Shown here piece by piece: positions 48,139 through 57,255 of a stretch of 64,000 bases of DNA. The notes under the pieces are model-generated. The model searched no databases. It saw only the letters and a program-made list of their open reading frames with translations, and had not been told where the DNA came from. Made by a program: the position numbers and the translations under genes. The stretch lies in contig CASESG010000002.1 in NCBI GenBank assembly GCA_949290645.1, forward strand, positions 124,001 through 188,000, read 5' to 3'. The number at the start of each line of letters is the position of its first letter. Position 1 is the stretch's first letter. Source of the DNA: an uncultured Bacillota bacterium (GTDB lineage Bacteria > Bacillota_I > Bacilli_A > RFN20 > CAG-288).

Positions 48139-49398
48139 TCAGATACAAAACGCTGCATAGAGGGGGATGGTCTTCTTACCATCATCAAAGCCGAAGTTCT
48201 TCGTCAATAGCTTGATGGCGTAAGCCGGCCGATAGGTATCCATGAAGACCTTCAAGCTCTGGGAACGGGCGTTGTCAGCGGACTTCATTTCGATGGTGAT
48301 GAGCTTTCCGTCCCGATGAATGACAAAATCGATTTCCACACCGCAGGGTGACTTCCAATAATAGGTCTTGTAACCATTCATGGTCAGCTTGGTATTGACG
48401 TAGGCTTCAACCATCCTACCCTTGAAGTCGTTCAACTCTTCATCCATATGGAGAACAACGTTTGCCCACAGATTCTTCTTTGCGCAGAGCAACCCGGAGT
48501 CGGAAACATCGATATTGAACGCATCCATGTCTCGGTAATTCTCCCGATATCTCCGCGAGACGATTCCGGAAAGGCAGTGCCATTCGATGGCATTTTCAAA
48601 CTCGGAAGCTCTTCCACCTTTCTTGATCAGCTTATATTGAAAACGGGTGTTCTTCTTCGAGAGCTGCACCGTGATACTGCCATAGGCAAGTCTCGTCTTC
48701 TTGATTTCATTCGCCCTGTTGTACTTGCTCATATCGTTGAGGTAACTAGCCAGGATAATGTCCTGGTCTTGACGGACAAGGATGTAATCCTTTGTCTGAC
48801 AGAAAAAAGAGACACACGCCGGCATTCCCCCGACAACGAGATATTGTCGATAGAACATCATGCACGGCCAAGGGAATCGGCGTGTTCGTGTCGAAACAAT
48901 TTTTGATTTGTGCGACAAGAGAGTTTTCTGGAAAAGATAGCAGGAATTCTTCCAAATCCATCGGATATATCGTCTTCATGTCAACCTTTTCTACGGGAAA
49001 TGTGAACCTTATGCAATTGCCAGCGACGCCGAGCAAACTGCCCAGAGCGACGACATGATAATCGGGAGCTTGCTCACAAAAGTGTTTCAGGGAAGTCAGG
49101 GCTCGTTCGCAGAGCTGGAATTCATCAAAGACAACCAACGTCCTTACCCTCACGATCGTCTGACCCGAAATGTGCGACAGAATCGGTATCAGATAATCCG
49201 GGCCGATGTTTTTCTCGAAGTTTTCGTTTAGCTTTGGTTTCGTCTCGAAATTGAAGTAGGTCACGTTATCGTAAAATCGTCGCCCGAACTCCTAATCGAG
49301 CCGGTCTTTCCGACCTGCCTTGCCTCTTGCAGAATCAACGACTTGCGGTGGCCGCTCTTCTTCCACACTTCCAGGAACGACATTATTTTCCGATACAT
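48139..49398 (-). pseudogene. Decayed DUF4143-type AAA ATPase gene
   Basis: Reading from the ATG at 49398: MYRKIMSFLEVWKKSG, then a P-loop whose first Gly is Glu (EARQVGKT). A single-base loss near 49290 shifts the frame and leads to a TGA. The family sequence resumes in another frame: YFNFETKPKLNENFE, VVFDEFQLCERALTSLKHF, LGSLLGVAGN, up to TPIPLAVHD. A second shift near 48860 leads into YRQYLVVGGMPACVSFF and a normal DUF4143 C terminus ending GKKTIPLYAAFCI. A loss of roughly a dozen residues is likely near VSRRYRENYRD. Base composition is more AT-rich than neighbours. These ATPases are widespread accessory genes in gut bacteria, of unclear role. Confidence 0.85.
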
Positions 49399-49616
49399 TG
49401 GCAAACCACCGGTGAGAGATTGCTTTAGTATGTCATAGGTATCTGTAAATCAGTGCAATTTTAGCATTAAAGTTTACGCCAAACGGCACGATTTTATTCT
49501 GCGAAATAGCATTCTTCTGCACATAGCGAGACGAGTCTTCGGCCTTTGACGCTCCTGTACGAGAAACGTTTCGTCCGAAAAGGACGACCTTCTTCTTGGT
49601 ATGGGTTGCGAATCGG
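49399..49616. other. AT-rich spacer between the ATPase pseudogene and polC
   Basis: No gene. It contains the upstream region of the pseudogene (GGTGG site before 49398) and the 3' end of polC transcription. A small hairpin TCGTCC/GGACGA (49571-49587) lies after the polC stop but lacks a T-run, so it is not a convincing terminator. Confidence 0.4.
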
Positions 49617-52600
49617 TCAGAACAGGGTCAATTGCTCCGACTCGGGAAGTCCGTCCAGGGCGTGGTGGCGGCGGAGGGTCTCGATCGCCTTCTCGCCGAC
49701 ATGGCCGCGCTGGCGGAGGTCGTCCACCGAGGTGAAGGGATGTTGCTTCCTCGCCTCGACGATCTGGTCTCCCAGGGCAGCTCCGATGCCGTCGATCGTG
49801 GAGAGGGAGGGGATGATTTTGTTCTTCTCGTGGTCGATGACGAAGCGGGTCGATTCGGAGCGGTTGACGTCGATGTTCTCGAACTCGTATCCGCGGTCGT
49901 ACATCTCGATGGTCTGCTCGTAGGCGTTGACCAGGGCCTCTTCCTTGGTGGAGGCGGTGCGGTGCATCCTCTTCTCCTTGATCTCCTGCAATTTGCGGTA
50001 GCAGGCCTCAAGGCCCTGGACCATGGTCTCGATGTCGTAGGCATCGCAGCGCAGGCTGAAATAGGTCGCATAGTAGGAGAGGGGCTCGTGGACCTTGAAG
50101 TAGGCGCAACGCACGGCCATCATGACATAGGCGACGGCATGTCCTCTCGGGAAGAGATACTTGATCTTCTCGCAGGACTGGATGTAGTAGTCCGGGACGC
50201 CGTGTTCCTTCATCAGGGCGGTGTACTTGGCTCTCTTCTCCTCGAATCCAGGTTTGCAGAAGTTTCCCTTTCGGACCGTCTCCATGATCTGGAAGGTGTC
50301 GGAATAGTCCAGGCCATAGAGCTCGTGGAGTCCGACCATGATGTCGTCACGGCAGGCGATGACCTGCCTCAGAGTCAAGCCGTCCTTCAGGATCAAGTCC
50401 TGGGCATTTCCGGCATAGACATCGGTTCCGTGGGAGAGTCCGGAGATGCGGACGAGGTCGGCAAAGCCCCTCGGCTTGGTGTCCAGGAGGGTCCTTCTTC
50501 CCGTCTCGGTCCCGAATTCCGGAAGTCCCAAGGCTCCCGTCTCCTGCTGGAGGACGTTCTTCTTCAGGTGCAAAGCCTTGTTGGACCAGAAGAGCGAAAG
50601 GGCCTCGGGGTCGCTGATCGGAACCTTGTCGTTGATCTCCTTGAAGGAGATGGAGCAGTTGTCACACATCATCTTCACAGCCTGGGGATCGACATGGCCG
50701 AGCATGTCGAACTTCAGGACGTTGTCGTGGATGGCGTGGAAATCGTAATGGGTGGTCTTCCAGGAGGAGTCGACTTCGTCGGCCGGATACTGGACAGGTG
50801 TGAAGTCGTAGACTTCCATGTCGTCGGGGATGACGATGACGCCGCCCGGATGCTGTCCGGTCGTCCTCTTGACTTCCATGCAGCCCATGGCGATGCGGTC
50901 GATCTCCGCATTGCGGATCTTTCCGGTATCCTTGCCCAAAGACTCGAAATAGCCAAGGACATAGCCTCTGGCGTTCTTCTCCTTGGTGGTCTGGATCGTG
51001 CCGGCCTTGAAGACGTTCTTCGCACCGAGGAATTCCTTGATGTGCTCATGGGCGATGGACTGGAAGTCGGAGGGGAAGTTGAGATCGATGTCCGGGACCT
51101 TCTCGGCGTGGAAGCCCAGGAAGGTCGCAAAAGGAATGTTCTGTCCGTTCCTCTCCATCGGCGTGTGGCAGTTGGGACATTCCTTGGCCGGAAGGTCGAA
51201 GCCGGACTCGTATTCCTGGACATCCGCCCACTCCAGATGGTGGCAGTGGGGGCAGATATAGTGGGGAGGAAGAGGATTGACCTCCGTGATTCCCGACATC
51301 GTCGCCACCAAGGAGGAGCCGACCGAGCCACGGGAGCCGATCATGTATCCGCACTCGTTCGACCAACGGACGAGCAGAGAGGAGATCCAGTAGATGACGC
51401 CATATCCGTTGTCCAAGATACCCTTGAGCTCCGTCTCCAGTCTTTCCTGGATTTCCTTGGGCAGGGGATCTCCGTATTTCTCCTTGGCGGTCTTGTAGAC
51501 CAAGTCCGTCAGAAGCTTGTCCGCTCCCGGGATCGAGGGCGGATAGAGACGATCTTTTGTCGGCTTGATGTCATCGGCGATCATGGATGCGACTTTCAAT
51601 GTGTTGTCGCAGACGATTTCCTCGATCAATTCCTTGTCTTCCAGGAAGGAAAATTCCTGAACCATCTCCTGTGTCGTCCGATAATGCTGATCTGGATTGG
51701 GAATCGGGTTGCTGTACCACTCCTTCTTCTCGGCCTCCGAGGCGGAATCGTAGGGGGCGAGATTGAGAGGATGCCTTGTCCCGTGGAGAGCCCGGGCCGA
51801 GATGAAGACATCCCGGTAGATCTTGTCCTCGGGATTGAGGTAGTGGCAGTCGCTGGTGGCGACGACGGTCTTCCCGCACTCCTTCGCCGCCTTGATCAGG
51901 TCCTTGATGATCTTCTCGACGTGTTCCATGGAGGTCAGGTTTCCCTTGTGGACCAGGAAGGAATAGTTGGCCGGTGGCTGGACCTCGATGTAGTCGTAGA
52001 AGGACATGGTCGCTTTCAGGATCTCCTCGCTCTTGGTCATGGCGTTCTCGAAGACTTCTCCGTTGAGACAGGCCGAGCCCAGAAGGAGGTTCTTGCGCAT
52101 GTTCTCTAGATAGGACTTGGGGATGAGGGGAGTGCCGTTGGCGCTCATGTAGTGGACATGTCCTTCGGAGATGATCTTGTAGAGGTCTTTCAGGCCATCC
52201 TTGTTCTTCACCAAAGCCGTGACGTGAATCGGTCTCTGGGCCTTGATGTATTCCTCGCTGATGGGAAGCTTTCCGAGGTCCTCGTGAAGCAAAGAGGGCC
52301 TGTCCTCGGTGAGCTTGGAGAGCATGACCTCGAAGATCCTTCCCAGGGTCGAGGCATCGTAGTTGGCCCGGTGGGCGCTGGTCTCGTCGAAGTCGATCTT
52401 CAGCTCCCGGGCCAGTGCCCCTTCGGTATGGCTTCTCTTGGTCGGGAAGAGATAACGGGAGAGAGGAAGGGTGTCGATGACCGGGTTCTTGATCTTCTCC
52501 ATCCCGTTGTTCTTCAAGGCCTCGTTAAGGAAGCCGTAGTCGAAGCTGGCGTTGTGGGCGACCAGGATCGAGTCGCCGAAGAACTCCAGGATCTCCGCAA

Positions 52601-53954
52601 GGGCCTTCTTGATGTTCTTTCCGGAATCCGCCTGCTCCTGGGTGATGTGGCTGACCTCGATGGAGAAGGGAGAGAGCTTCATGTCCGGACGGATGAAGAA
52701 GTCGACCTCGTCCAGGGTCTGTCCCTGGGCATCCATCTTGACGGCACCGAACTCGATGATGCGGTCATAGCGGGAGGAAAGGCCGGTCGTCTCCAAGTCG
52801 AAGATGACATAGGTCTCCTCGCGCAGGACTCTCCTGGCCGGATTGTAGATGAAACTGGGGTGGTCGTTGACGACATAGAGCTCGCTTCCGTAGAGCATCT
52901 TGACCCCGGTGGCCTTGCTGGCCTTCTGAGCCTCGGGGAAAGCCTGGCAGACGCCGTGGTCAGTCACCGCGATCGCGGGATGGCCATATCTCTTGGCGGC
53001 CTTGGCATAGTCGGTGATGGAACAGACGCCGTCGAAGGCGGACATCTTGGTGTGGAGATGAAGCTCCACCCTCTTCTTGGGATAGGAATCTTCCCTTTCG
53101 GGGTCGGGAGGAAGGATCTCGATCCGGTCGCATTCCAAGACGAGCTCGTTGTGGGAATAGGCATCGACAGTCGGCCTTCCCTGGATCTTGACCTTGACCC
53201 CGACGTCGTATTTCGAAAGCTCCTCCAAGGGGAGCCTCTTGCTCTCGAAGAGGGTGGTCATGATGGAGTCGCTGTTGTCGGTGAAGGAGATCTTGCGGAT
53301 CGTCATCCCCTTCCGGCTCTGCCGGTCCTCGACCTTGAAGATCTTTCCCTCGACCAGGACCTTGCGGAAGTTCTCGACGTCCTTGAGCTTGCAGGGCTGA
53401 TAGGTGCTGTCGATGGCTTCCTGCTTCTTGATCTTCTCGTCCTCCTCCTGGCTTCTCCGCCGATATTCCTGGTCCCTGTCCTCAAAGAAGGTGTCGTTGA
53501 TGTCGACCTTCTCCTGGGTCAGGATGCGATAGCTGGAGCCGATCGAGTCGAGGAAGTCCTTGAACAGGCGGCATTCGGAAGTGATCTCGTTGGCAGAGCT
53601 GGCATCGGGATAGTAGAAGAGGATCTTCTTTCCGATGTCGTCGATCCGGACATCGTCGAGATGGCGGGCCGAGATCTTTCTCTTGAAGCCTTCCAGGATA
53701 TAGGGAAGGCCTTCTTTTTCCTCATCGTATTGAAAGGAGAGGACGATGGAAAATCCGCCCTTCGACATGAATTCGTCCGCCGTGTCGAAAAGCTCCGTAT
53801 ATTGGGCATAGGTGAGATAGTGAGGAAGACGGATCGTGGCATTGATGGCGTTGTTCTCCGCGTCGTTCTCCAGCTTTGAAAAGGAGCCCTCCTCATACGG
53901 AGTGAGATCCTTGATGCCGATCTTCTTCAAAAACCGAGAGAGCAAGTTGTCCAT
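49617..53954 (-). CDS. polC: DNA polymerase III alpha subunit, Gram-positive PolC type
   Basis: Replicative polymerase with built-in proofreading. Start at MDNLLSRFLKKIGIKDLTPYEE (53954) behind GGAGGTGG. 1445 residues, as expected. Order: N-terminal domains (1-220), OB fold (about 225-310, VEGKIFKVEDRQSRKGM), PHP domain start ELHLHTKMSAFDGVCSITDY, inserted DEDD exonuclease (about 405-575) with FDLETTGLSSRYDRIIEFGAV and LVAHNASFDYGF, PHP remainder, palm with YMIGSRGSVGSSLVATMSG (about 871) and PDIDLNFPSDFQ (about 954), fingers, and C-terminal HhH region. Presence of PolC supports a Bacillota or Mollicutes-related host. Confidence 0.97.
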   Translation of the reverse strand: MDNLLSRFLKKIGIKDLTPYEEGSFSKLENDAENNAINATIRLPHYLTYAQYTELFDTADEFMSKGGFSIVLSFQYDEEKEGLPYILEGFKRKISARHLDDVRIDDIGKKILFYYPDASSANEITSECRLFKDFLDSIGSSYRILTQEKVDINDTFFEDRDQEYRRRSQEEDEKIKKQEAIDSTYQPCKLKDVENFRKVLVEGKIFKVEDRQSRKGMTIRKISFTDNSDSIMTTLFESKRLPLEELSKYDVGVKVKIQGRPTVDAYSHNELVLECDRIEILPPDPEREDSYPKKRVELHLHTKMSAFDGVCSITDYAKAAKRYGHPAIAVTDHGVCQAFPEAQKASKATGVKMLYGSELYVVNDHPSFIYNPARRVLREETYVIFDLETTGLSSRYDRIIEFGAVKMDAQGQTLDEVDFFIRPDMKLSPFSIEVSHITQEQADSGKNIKKALAEILEFFGDSILVAHNASFDYGFLNEALKNNGMEKIKNPVIDTLPLSRYLFPTKRSHTEGALARELKIDFDETSAHRANYDASTLGRIFEVMLSKLTEDRPSLLHEDLGKLPISEEYIKAQRPIHVTALVKNKDGLKDLYKIISEGHVHYMSANGTPLIPKSYLENMRKNLLLGSACLNGEVFENAMTKSEEILKATMSFYDYIEVQPPANYSFLVHKGNLTSMEHVEKIIKDLIKAAKECGKTVVATSDCHYLNPEDKIYRDVFISARALHGTRHPLNLAPYDSASEAEKKEWYSNPIPNPDQHYRTTQEMVQEFSFLEDKELIEEIVCDNTLKVASMIADDIKPTKDRLYPPSIPGADKLLTDLVYKTAKEKYGDPLPKEIQERLETELKGILDNGYGVIYWISSLLVRWSNECGYMIGSRGSVGSSLVATMSGITEVNPLPPHYICPHCHHLEWADVQEYESGFDLPAKECPNCHTPMERNGQNIPFATFLGFHAEKVPDIDLNFPSDFQSIAHEHIKEFLGAKNVFKAGTIQTTKEKNARGYVLGYFESLGKDTGKIRNAEIDRIAMGCMEVKRTTGQHPGGVIVIPDDMEVYDFTPVQYPADEVDSSWKTTHYDFHAIHDNVLKFDMLGHVDPQAVKMMCDNCSISFKEINDKVPISDPEALSLFWSNKALHLKKNVLQQETGALGLPEFGTETGRRTLLDTKPRGFADLVRISGLSHGTDVYAGNAQDLILKDGLTLRQVIACRDDIMVGLHELYGLDYSDTFQIMETVRKGNFCKPGFEEKRAKYTALMKEHGVPDYYIQSCEKIKYLFPRGHAVAYVMMAVRCAYFKVHEPLSYYATYFSLRCDAYDIETMVQGLEACYRKLQEIKEKRMHRTASTKEEALVNAYEQTIEMYDRGYEFENIDVNRSESTRFVIDHEKNKIIPSLSTIDGIGAALGDQIVEARKQHPFTSVDDLRQRGHVGEKAIETLRRHHALDGLPESEQLTLF

Positions 53955-54107
53955 AGGCCACCTCCACTGCGAACTATTGTGGGACATCGAAAGAGGAAAA
54001 AAAAGACTTGAAATTGAGCTGAGATCGGAAAGGCTCACAATCGAAAAATATTATTTAGTGAAATATGTCGATAACTATCGCAATATTTAAGAATCGCAAA
54101 AATATTT

Positions 54108-54134
54108 TTAGCACTTTTCCTTGAAATCTGCTAA
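54108..54134. promoter_or_regulatory. Degenerate second CIRCE element
   Basis: TTAGCACTT, nine bases, ATCTGCTAA. The right arm matches the CIRCE arm at 6 of 9 positions. It overlaps the -35 hexamer of the hsp20 promoter and lies 45 bp upstream of the better copy. Confidence 0.45.
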
Positions 54135-54148
54135 TTTCGGTCTATACT
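54121..54148 (+). promoter_or_regulatory. Sigma-A promoter of hsp20
   Basis: TTGAAA (54121-54126), 16-bp spacer, TATACT (54143-54148), directly upstream of the CIRCE element. Confidence 0.8.
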
Positions 54149-54152
54149 ATCA

Positions 54153-54179
54153 TTAGCACTTGAAAAGAACGAGTGCTAA
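54153..54179. promoter_or_regulatory. CIRCE element (HrcA operator)
   Basis: TTAGCACTT, nine bases, GAGTGCTAA: one mismatch from the consensus inverted repeat. It covers the predicted start of the hsp20 mRNA, so HrcA repression relieved by heat shock is expected. Confidence 0.92.
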
Positions 54180-54192
54180 AGGAGGATCGAAT

Positions 54193-54669
54193 ATGACTGA
54201 AACGAAGAACAACAATGCGGTCGCCAGCAAGGAGGCCAGTGAGAAGAAGAGCGGAAATCTCGCTCGCAAACAAGGCTACAGCTTCTTCTCGCCGTTGCTC
54301 AATCTCTTCGATATTCCGGATTTCTTCGACAGCGAGGATGTCGACGTGCTGCGCACCGACATCAAGGATGCGAAGGATCACTATCAGCTTGAGATGGAGG
54401 TCCCTGGCATCGACAAGAAGAATATCAAGGTCGCTGTCAAGAACGGCTATTTGGTCGTCAGTGCGAAGTTCGAGAAGAACGCCGAGGATCACGAGAACCA
54501 TTACGTCCACAGCGAGAGGGAGTACGGAAACTTCACCCGTAGCTTCTACGTCGGCGAGAATCTCACCACCAAGGACGTGACGGCGAAGGTCGAAAACGGC
54601 GTCCTGCTCCTCACCGTTCCGAAGAAGAGCGAGAAGGAAGAGAAGGAAGACTTCGTCGAGATTCAGTAA
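54193..54669 (+). CDS. hsp20: Small heat-shock protein, Hsp20/alpha-crystallin family
   Basis: ATP-independent chaperone holding unfolding proteins. Start at MTETKNNNAV (54193) behind GGAGG (54181-54185). 158 residues: a Ser/Lys-rich N-terminal arm (1-40), the alpha-crystallin domain (about 53-150) with VLRTDIKDAKDHYQLEMEVPGIDKKNIKV (split) and the closing NGVLLLTVPKK (canonical GVLTITVPK). The tail is acidic (EKEEKEDFVEIQ). Direct control by CIRCE is unusual because HrcA mostly governs groESL and dnaK. Confidence 0.95.
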   Translation: MTETKNNNAVASKEASEKKSGNLARKQGYSFFSPLLNLFDIPDFFDSEDVDVLRTDIKDAKDHYQLEMEVPGIDKKNIKVAVKNGYLVVSAKFEKNAEDHENHYVHSEREYGNFTRSFYVGENLTTKDVTAKVENGVLLLTVPKKSEKEEKEDFVEIQ

Positions 54670-54684
54670 TCGGCCAAAAGAAAG

Positions 54685-54713
54685 GCTCCTGCCCGATCGG
54701 GTAGGAGCTTTTT
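54685..54713 (+). terminator. Terminator of hsp20
   Basis: GCTCCT-g-CCCGA/TCGGG-t-AGGAGC hairpin followed by TTTTT. It may also help end the convergent lipoprotein transcript. Confidence 0.9.
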
Positions 54714-54732
54714 CTTTGTCAAAAGGATTCGA

Positions 54733-57234
54733 TTACTGACGAGTGAGAACCGTTCCCGCAGTCGGATAGATCCAGGAGACGTCCTTGTCGACTGTGAGGG
54801 TCGACTTGTCCTCGGTGGGGGTGAGAGTCAGGTCGATGGCATGGCCATCGCTGTCGAAAGTGTGGAGAGTGACGACTCCATCCTCGCCTATCTCGTAGGT
54901 CTGGACCGGGTCGCTCGGCCAGTTGCTGTTGGGAACCATTTGTACCGAGCCAAACTTGATGGAAAATTCCGCATTGAGGGCATCGAGGAAGGTGACGTTC
55001 ATCGTGTAGGTGTCGCCATCCCGTTCGAAGTCTCCGGAGAAGGTGTATCCCATGTAGTCGTTTTCGGACAGGACCTCCTCGGTGACGGTATAGGTTCCCT
55101 CCCCGAGCTCGATGGTGATCGTCGTTCCGCCCTGGACAAGCTTGACCTTTCCGTCCTCAAGGACGGTGTAAGTGTAGCTCTCTTCGCCAAGGGTCGCCTT
55201 GCCTGCACCATCCAGGACAAGGTCTCCCTTCTCCCCGGTGTAGGTTCCCTGCAGGCCATCGAAGATGGTGCGATGGCTCTGGCCCGTTCCGCCGGAGAGT
55301 CCGACTTCGCAGACGACTGTGCCGTCTTCATCCTTGACTCGATAGTGGGCGTTCTCGTCGGTGACCTTCTCTCCCTCGATGAACTCGAAGCTGACGTCCA
55401 GATGATAGTTCGGTTCGCTGACGAACTTGCCGTTGTAGTCGACGAAGGCCGCCGCATAGGGCTCGCCCTCGCGATAGTACTGGACGGAGATGAAGGAATT
55501 GTCGCCGAAGATTTCGTAGTCCATCGTGTAGAGGCTGTTGTCGTCTTCCGCATTCTGCTTCTTTACGGCAAAGATGTTGTCGTTGGAATTCAAGGATTTG
55601 AAAGCATATTGGCTAAAGATGATCTTGTCAGAGTAGGCGAAGATCCTTTTGCCGTCGAGGTTGGCCGTTCCCGGGCCTTCCTTGTTCGTCGCATCCGTGA
55701 TGGTCTCGTTCTTTCCGCCGGTCATGCTGCCGTCGGGAGTGATGTCGAAGGAGTAATTGTTCGTTCCCACCGGCTGATCCGTTTTGGTCGTATTATTGTA
55801 GAGATTGTCTCCGATGTAGCTTCCGATGAAAGGATAGCCGACGAACTTGGTCATGTCGCTCTCCGTGACGGTGATGGTCACGTCATCGGCGACGGGCATC
55901 GTGAAGGAATAGTAGCCGTCCTCGTTGACGCCGTTCTTGAGAATATCGTCTGTTGTCGAAGAGGAACCCCAGCTCGTCTCGACCGAGTAGGCAGCAACGA
56001 GGGTGTGAACGGCACAGGTCTCCGTGACGCCGTCGACCTTGAGGAAGACTTCCGTGTCGGCGACAAACTGTGTGGCCGAAACATAGTTTCCTTCTCCGTC
56101 CTTTGTGAAGGCAGAGAGGGTCAGATGATCCGAATTCACGAGAGAAATCGGGCGATACAAAGGAGCGGTCACCGGAATCAGGGTGATGCTTCTGGCCGGC
56201 ATCGTAAAGGTCGCCTCCAGATAGTAAGTGCTCGCCTTAGCCTCGATGACCTCTCCCGTCTCCTCGATCTTCAAGCCGGTGACGGTCTCGTAGTCGGTCG
56301 AGCGCATCGTGACACGGATCTTGGCACCAAACTCCGCATATCCATTGCGGCAGGACTCTTCCGAATCGGAGTTCGCCTTCGTCTGGTAGACAGTGGCGAT
56401 GAGGTCGCTGTCATAGTGGATGTCGAAGTTCGAACGGCTGGTCTGGGCGCGGATGATAACCTTGGCGTCAGGCATCACGAATTCATAGTAGGTCTTTCCG
56501 CCTTCCTCGGAAGTCGTGAAGTCGATGGGAGTGTCCTCGAATCCCCTGGAGAGAATGGACAATCCTTCGAAGACGAAACCGGGCCTGACGACGACAGAGA
56601 AGCGGACCGTGGATCCAACTTCCGCCTGACTTCCGACACCGATCAGGTCGATGGCGTAGGACGCCTCGTTCGTGATCGTCTGATACGTGACGTCTTTCTT
56701 CTCCGAAGCGAAGACCTCGATCGTGCAGTCCTCGTCCGGCATCACGAAGTAATATTCTCCGTTTCCGTTGATGCCGCACTCGACGCTTCCGACCTTGACG
56801 GAATCGATGACAACGGCATCTTCATCATAGGTGAGAGTGAAATGGACCGTCGCTCCTGCTTCCGCTTCCGCCGGGGCATCGACTCGAACCGTCTCGGGAG
56901 CGGAAACCTGAATCGAATGGATGTTCTCGGGGGTGGAGGTGCTGTCGTTGGTGGAATCTTCCGTCGAAGTGCTGTCCGCAGTCGTGGTCGTCGTGCTGTC
57001 TTCGGCCGAAGTGGTATCGCTTGTCGTGGTGCTGTCTTCGGCTGAGGTCGTGTCACTCGTAGTGGTGCTGTCTTCTCCCTTTTCGGAAGTGGTGGTCGAG
57101 GAATCCTTCGCCGTGGAAGTGGATTCCTGGGGGAGAGAAGAAGAAAGGCTCGAACTGGTCTTGGGAGTACAGGCTCCAAGCCCCATGCCGACAAGAACCA
57201 AAAGGCTGGCAATCAGTTTCTTGTTTCTTTTCAT
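54733..57234 (-). CDS. Large Ser/Thr-rich lipoprotein with repeated TMP-type beta modules
   Basis: 833 residues. Lipobox GLGAC with Cys22, then a long Ser/Thr/Asp tether (about 25-105) containing a 12-residue tandem repeat. Residues about 105-490 hold several similar modules that each end in a YYFVMPDEDCTIEV, YEFVMPDAKVIIRA, ATFTMPARSITLIP or YSFTMPVADDVTIT type hairpin, like divergent InlB-B/Flg_new-type repeats. The C-terminal 330 residues form a separate domain with GTYTGEKGDLVLDGAGKA, a pattern seen in extracellular lipocalin-like or solute-sensing domains (uncertain). Second gene of a two-lipoprotein operon. Confidence 0.78.
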   Translation of the reverse strand: MKRNKKLIASLLVLVGMGLGACTPKTSSSLSSSLPQESTSTAKDSSTTTSEKGEDSTTTSDTTSAEDSTTTSDTTSAEDSTTTTTADSTSTEDSTNDSTSTPENIHSIQVSAPETVRVDAPAEAEAGATVHFTLTYDEDAVVIDSVKVGSVECGINGNGEYYFVMPDEDCTIEVFASEKKDVTYQTITNEASYAIDLIGVGSQAEVGSTVRFSVVVRPGFVFEGLSILSRGFEDTPIDFTTSEEGGKTYYEFVMPDAKVIIRAQTSRSNFDIHYDSDLIATVYQTKANSDSEESCRNGYAEFGAKIRVTMRSTDYETVTGLKIEETGEVIEAKASTYYLEATFTMPARSITLIPVTAPLYRPISLVNSDHLTLSAFTKDGEGNYVSATQFVADTEVFLKVDGVTETCAVHTLVAAYSVETSWGSSSTTDDILKNGVNEDGYYSFTMPVADDVTITVTESDMTKFVGYPFIGSYIGDNLYNNTTKTDQPVGTNNYSFDITPDGSMTGGKNETITDATNKEGPGTANLDGKRIFAYSDKIIFSQYAFKSLNSNDNIFAVKKQNAEDDNSLYTMDYEIFGDNSFISVQYYREGEPYAAAFVDYNGKFVSEPNYHLDVSFEFIEGEKVTDENAHYRVKDEDGTVVCEVGLSGGTGQSHRTIFDGLQGTYTGEKGDLVLDGAGKATLGEESYTYTVLEDGKVKLVQGGTTITIELGEGTYTVTEEVLSENDYMGYTFSGDFERDGDTYTMNVTFLDALNAEFSIKFGSVQMVPNSNWPSDPVQTYEIGEDGVVTLHTFDSDGHAIDLTLTPTEDKSTLTVDKDVSWIYPTAGTVLTRQ
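56993..57076. repeat. 36-bp in-frame tandem repeat in the lipoprotein tether
   Basis: Two full 36-bp units (56993-57028, 57029-57064) and the start of a third. They encode a 12-residue unit such as DSTTTSDTTSAE. The units differ by several silent bases. Copy-number change would alter tether length in frame. Confidence 0.85.
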
Positions 57235-57255
57235 CTTTGCTTTTTCCTTTCTCCC

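Noticed and set aside
49571..49587. Hairpin after the polC stop as a terminator
   Set aside because: A 6-bp stem with no following T-run on the minus strand.
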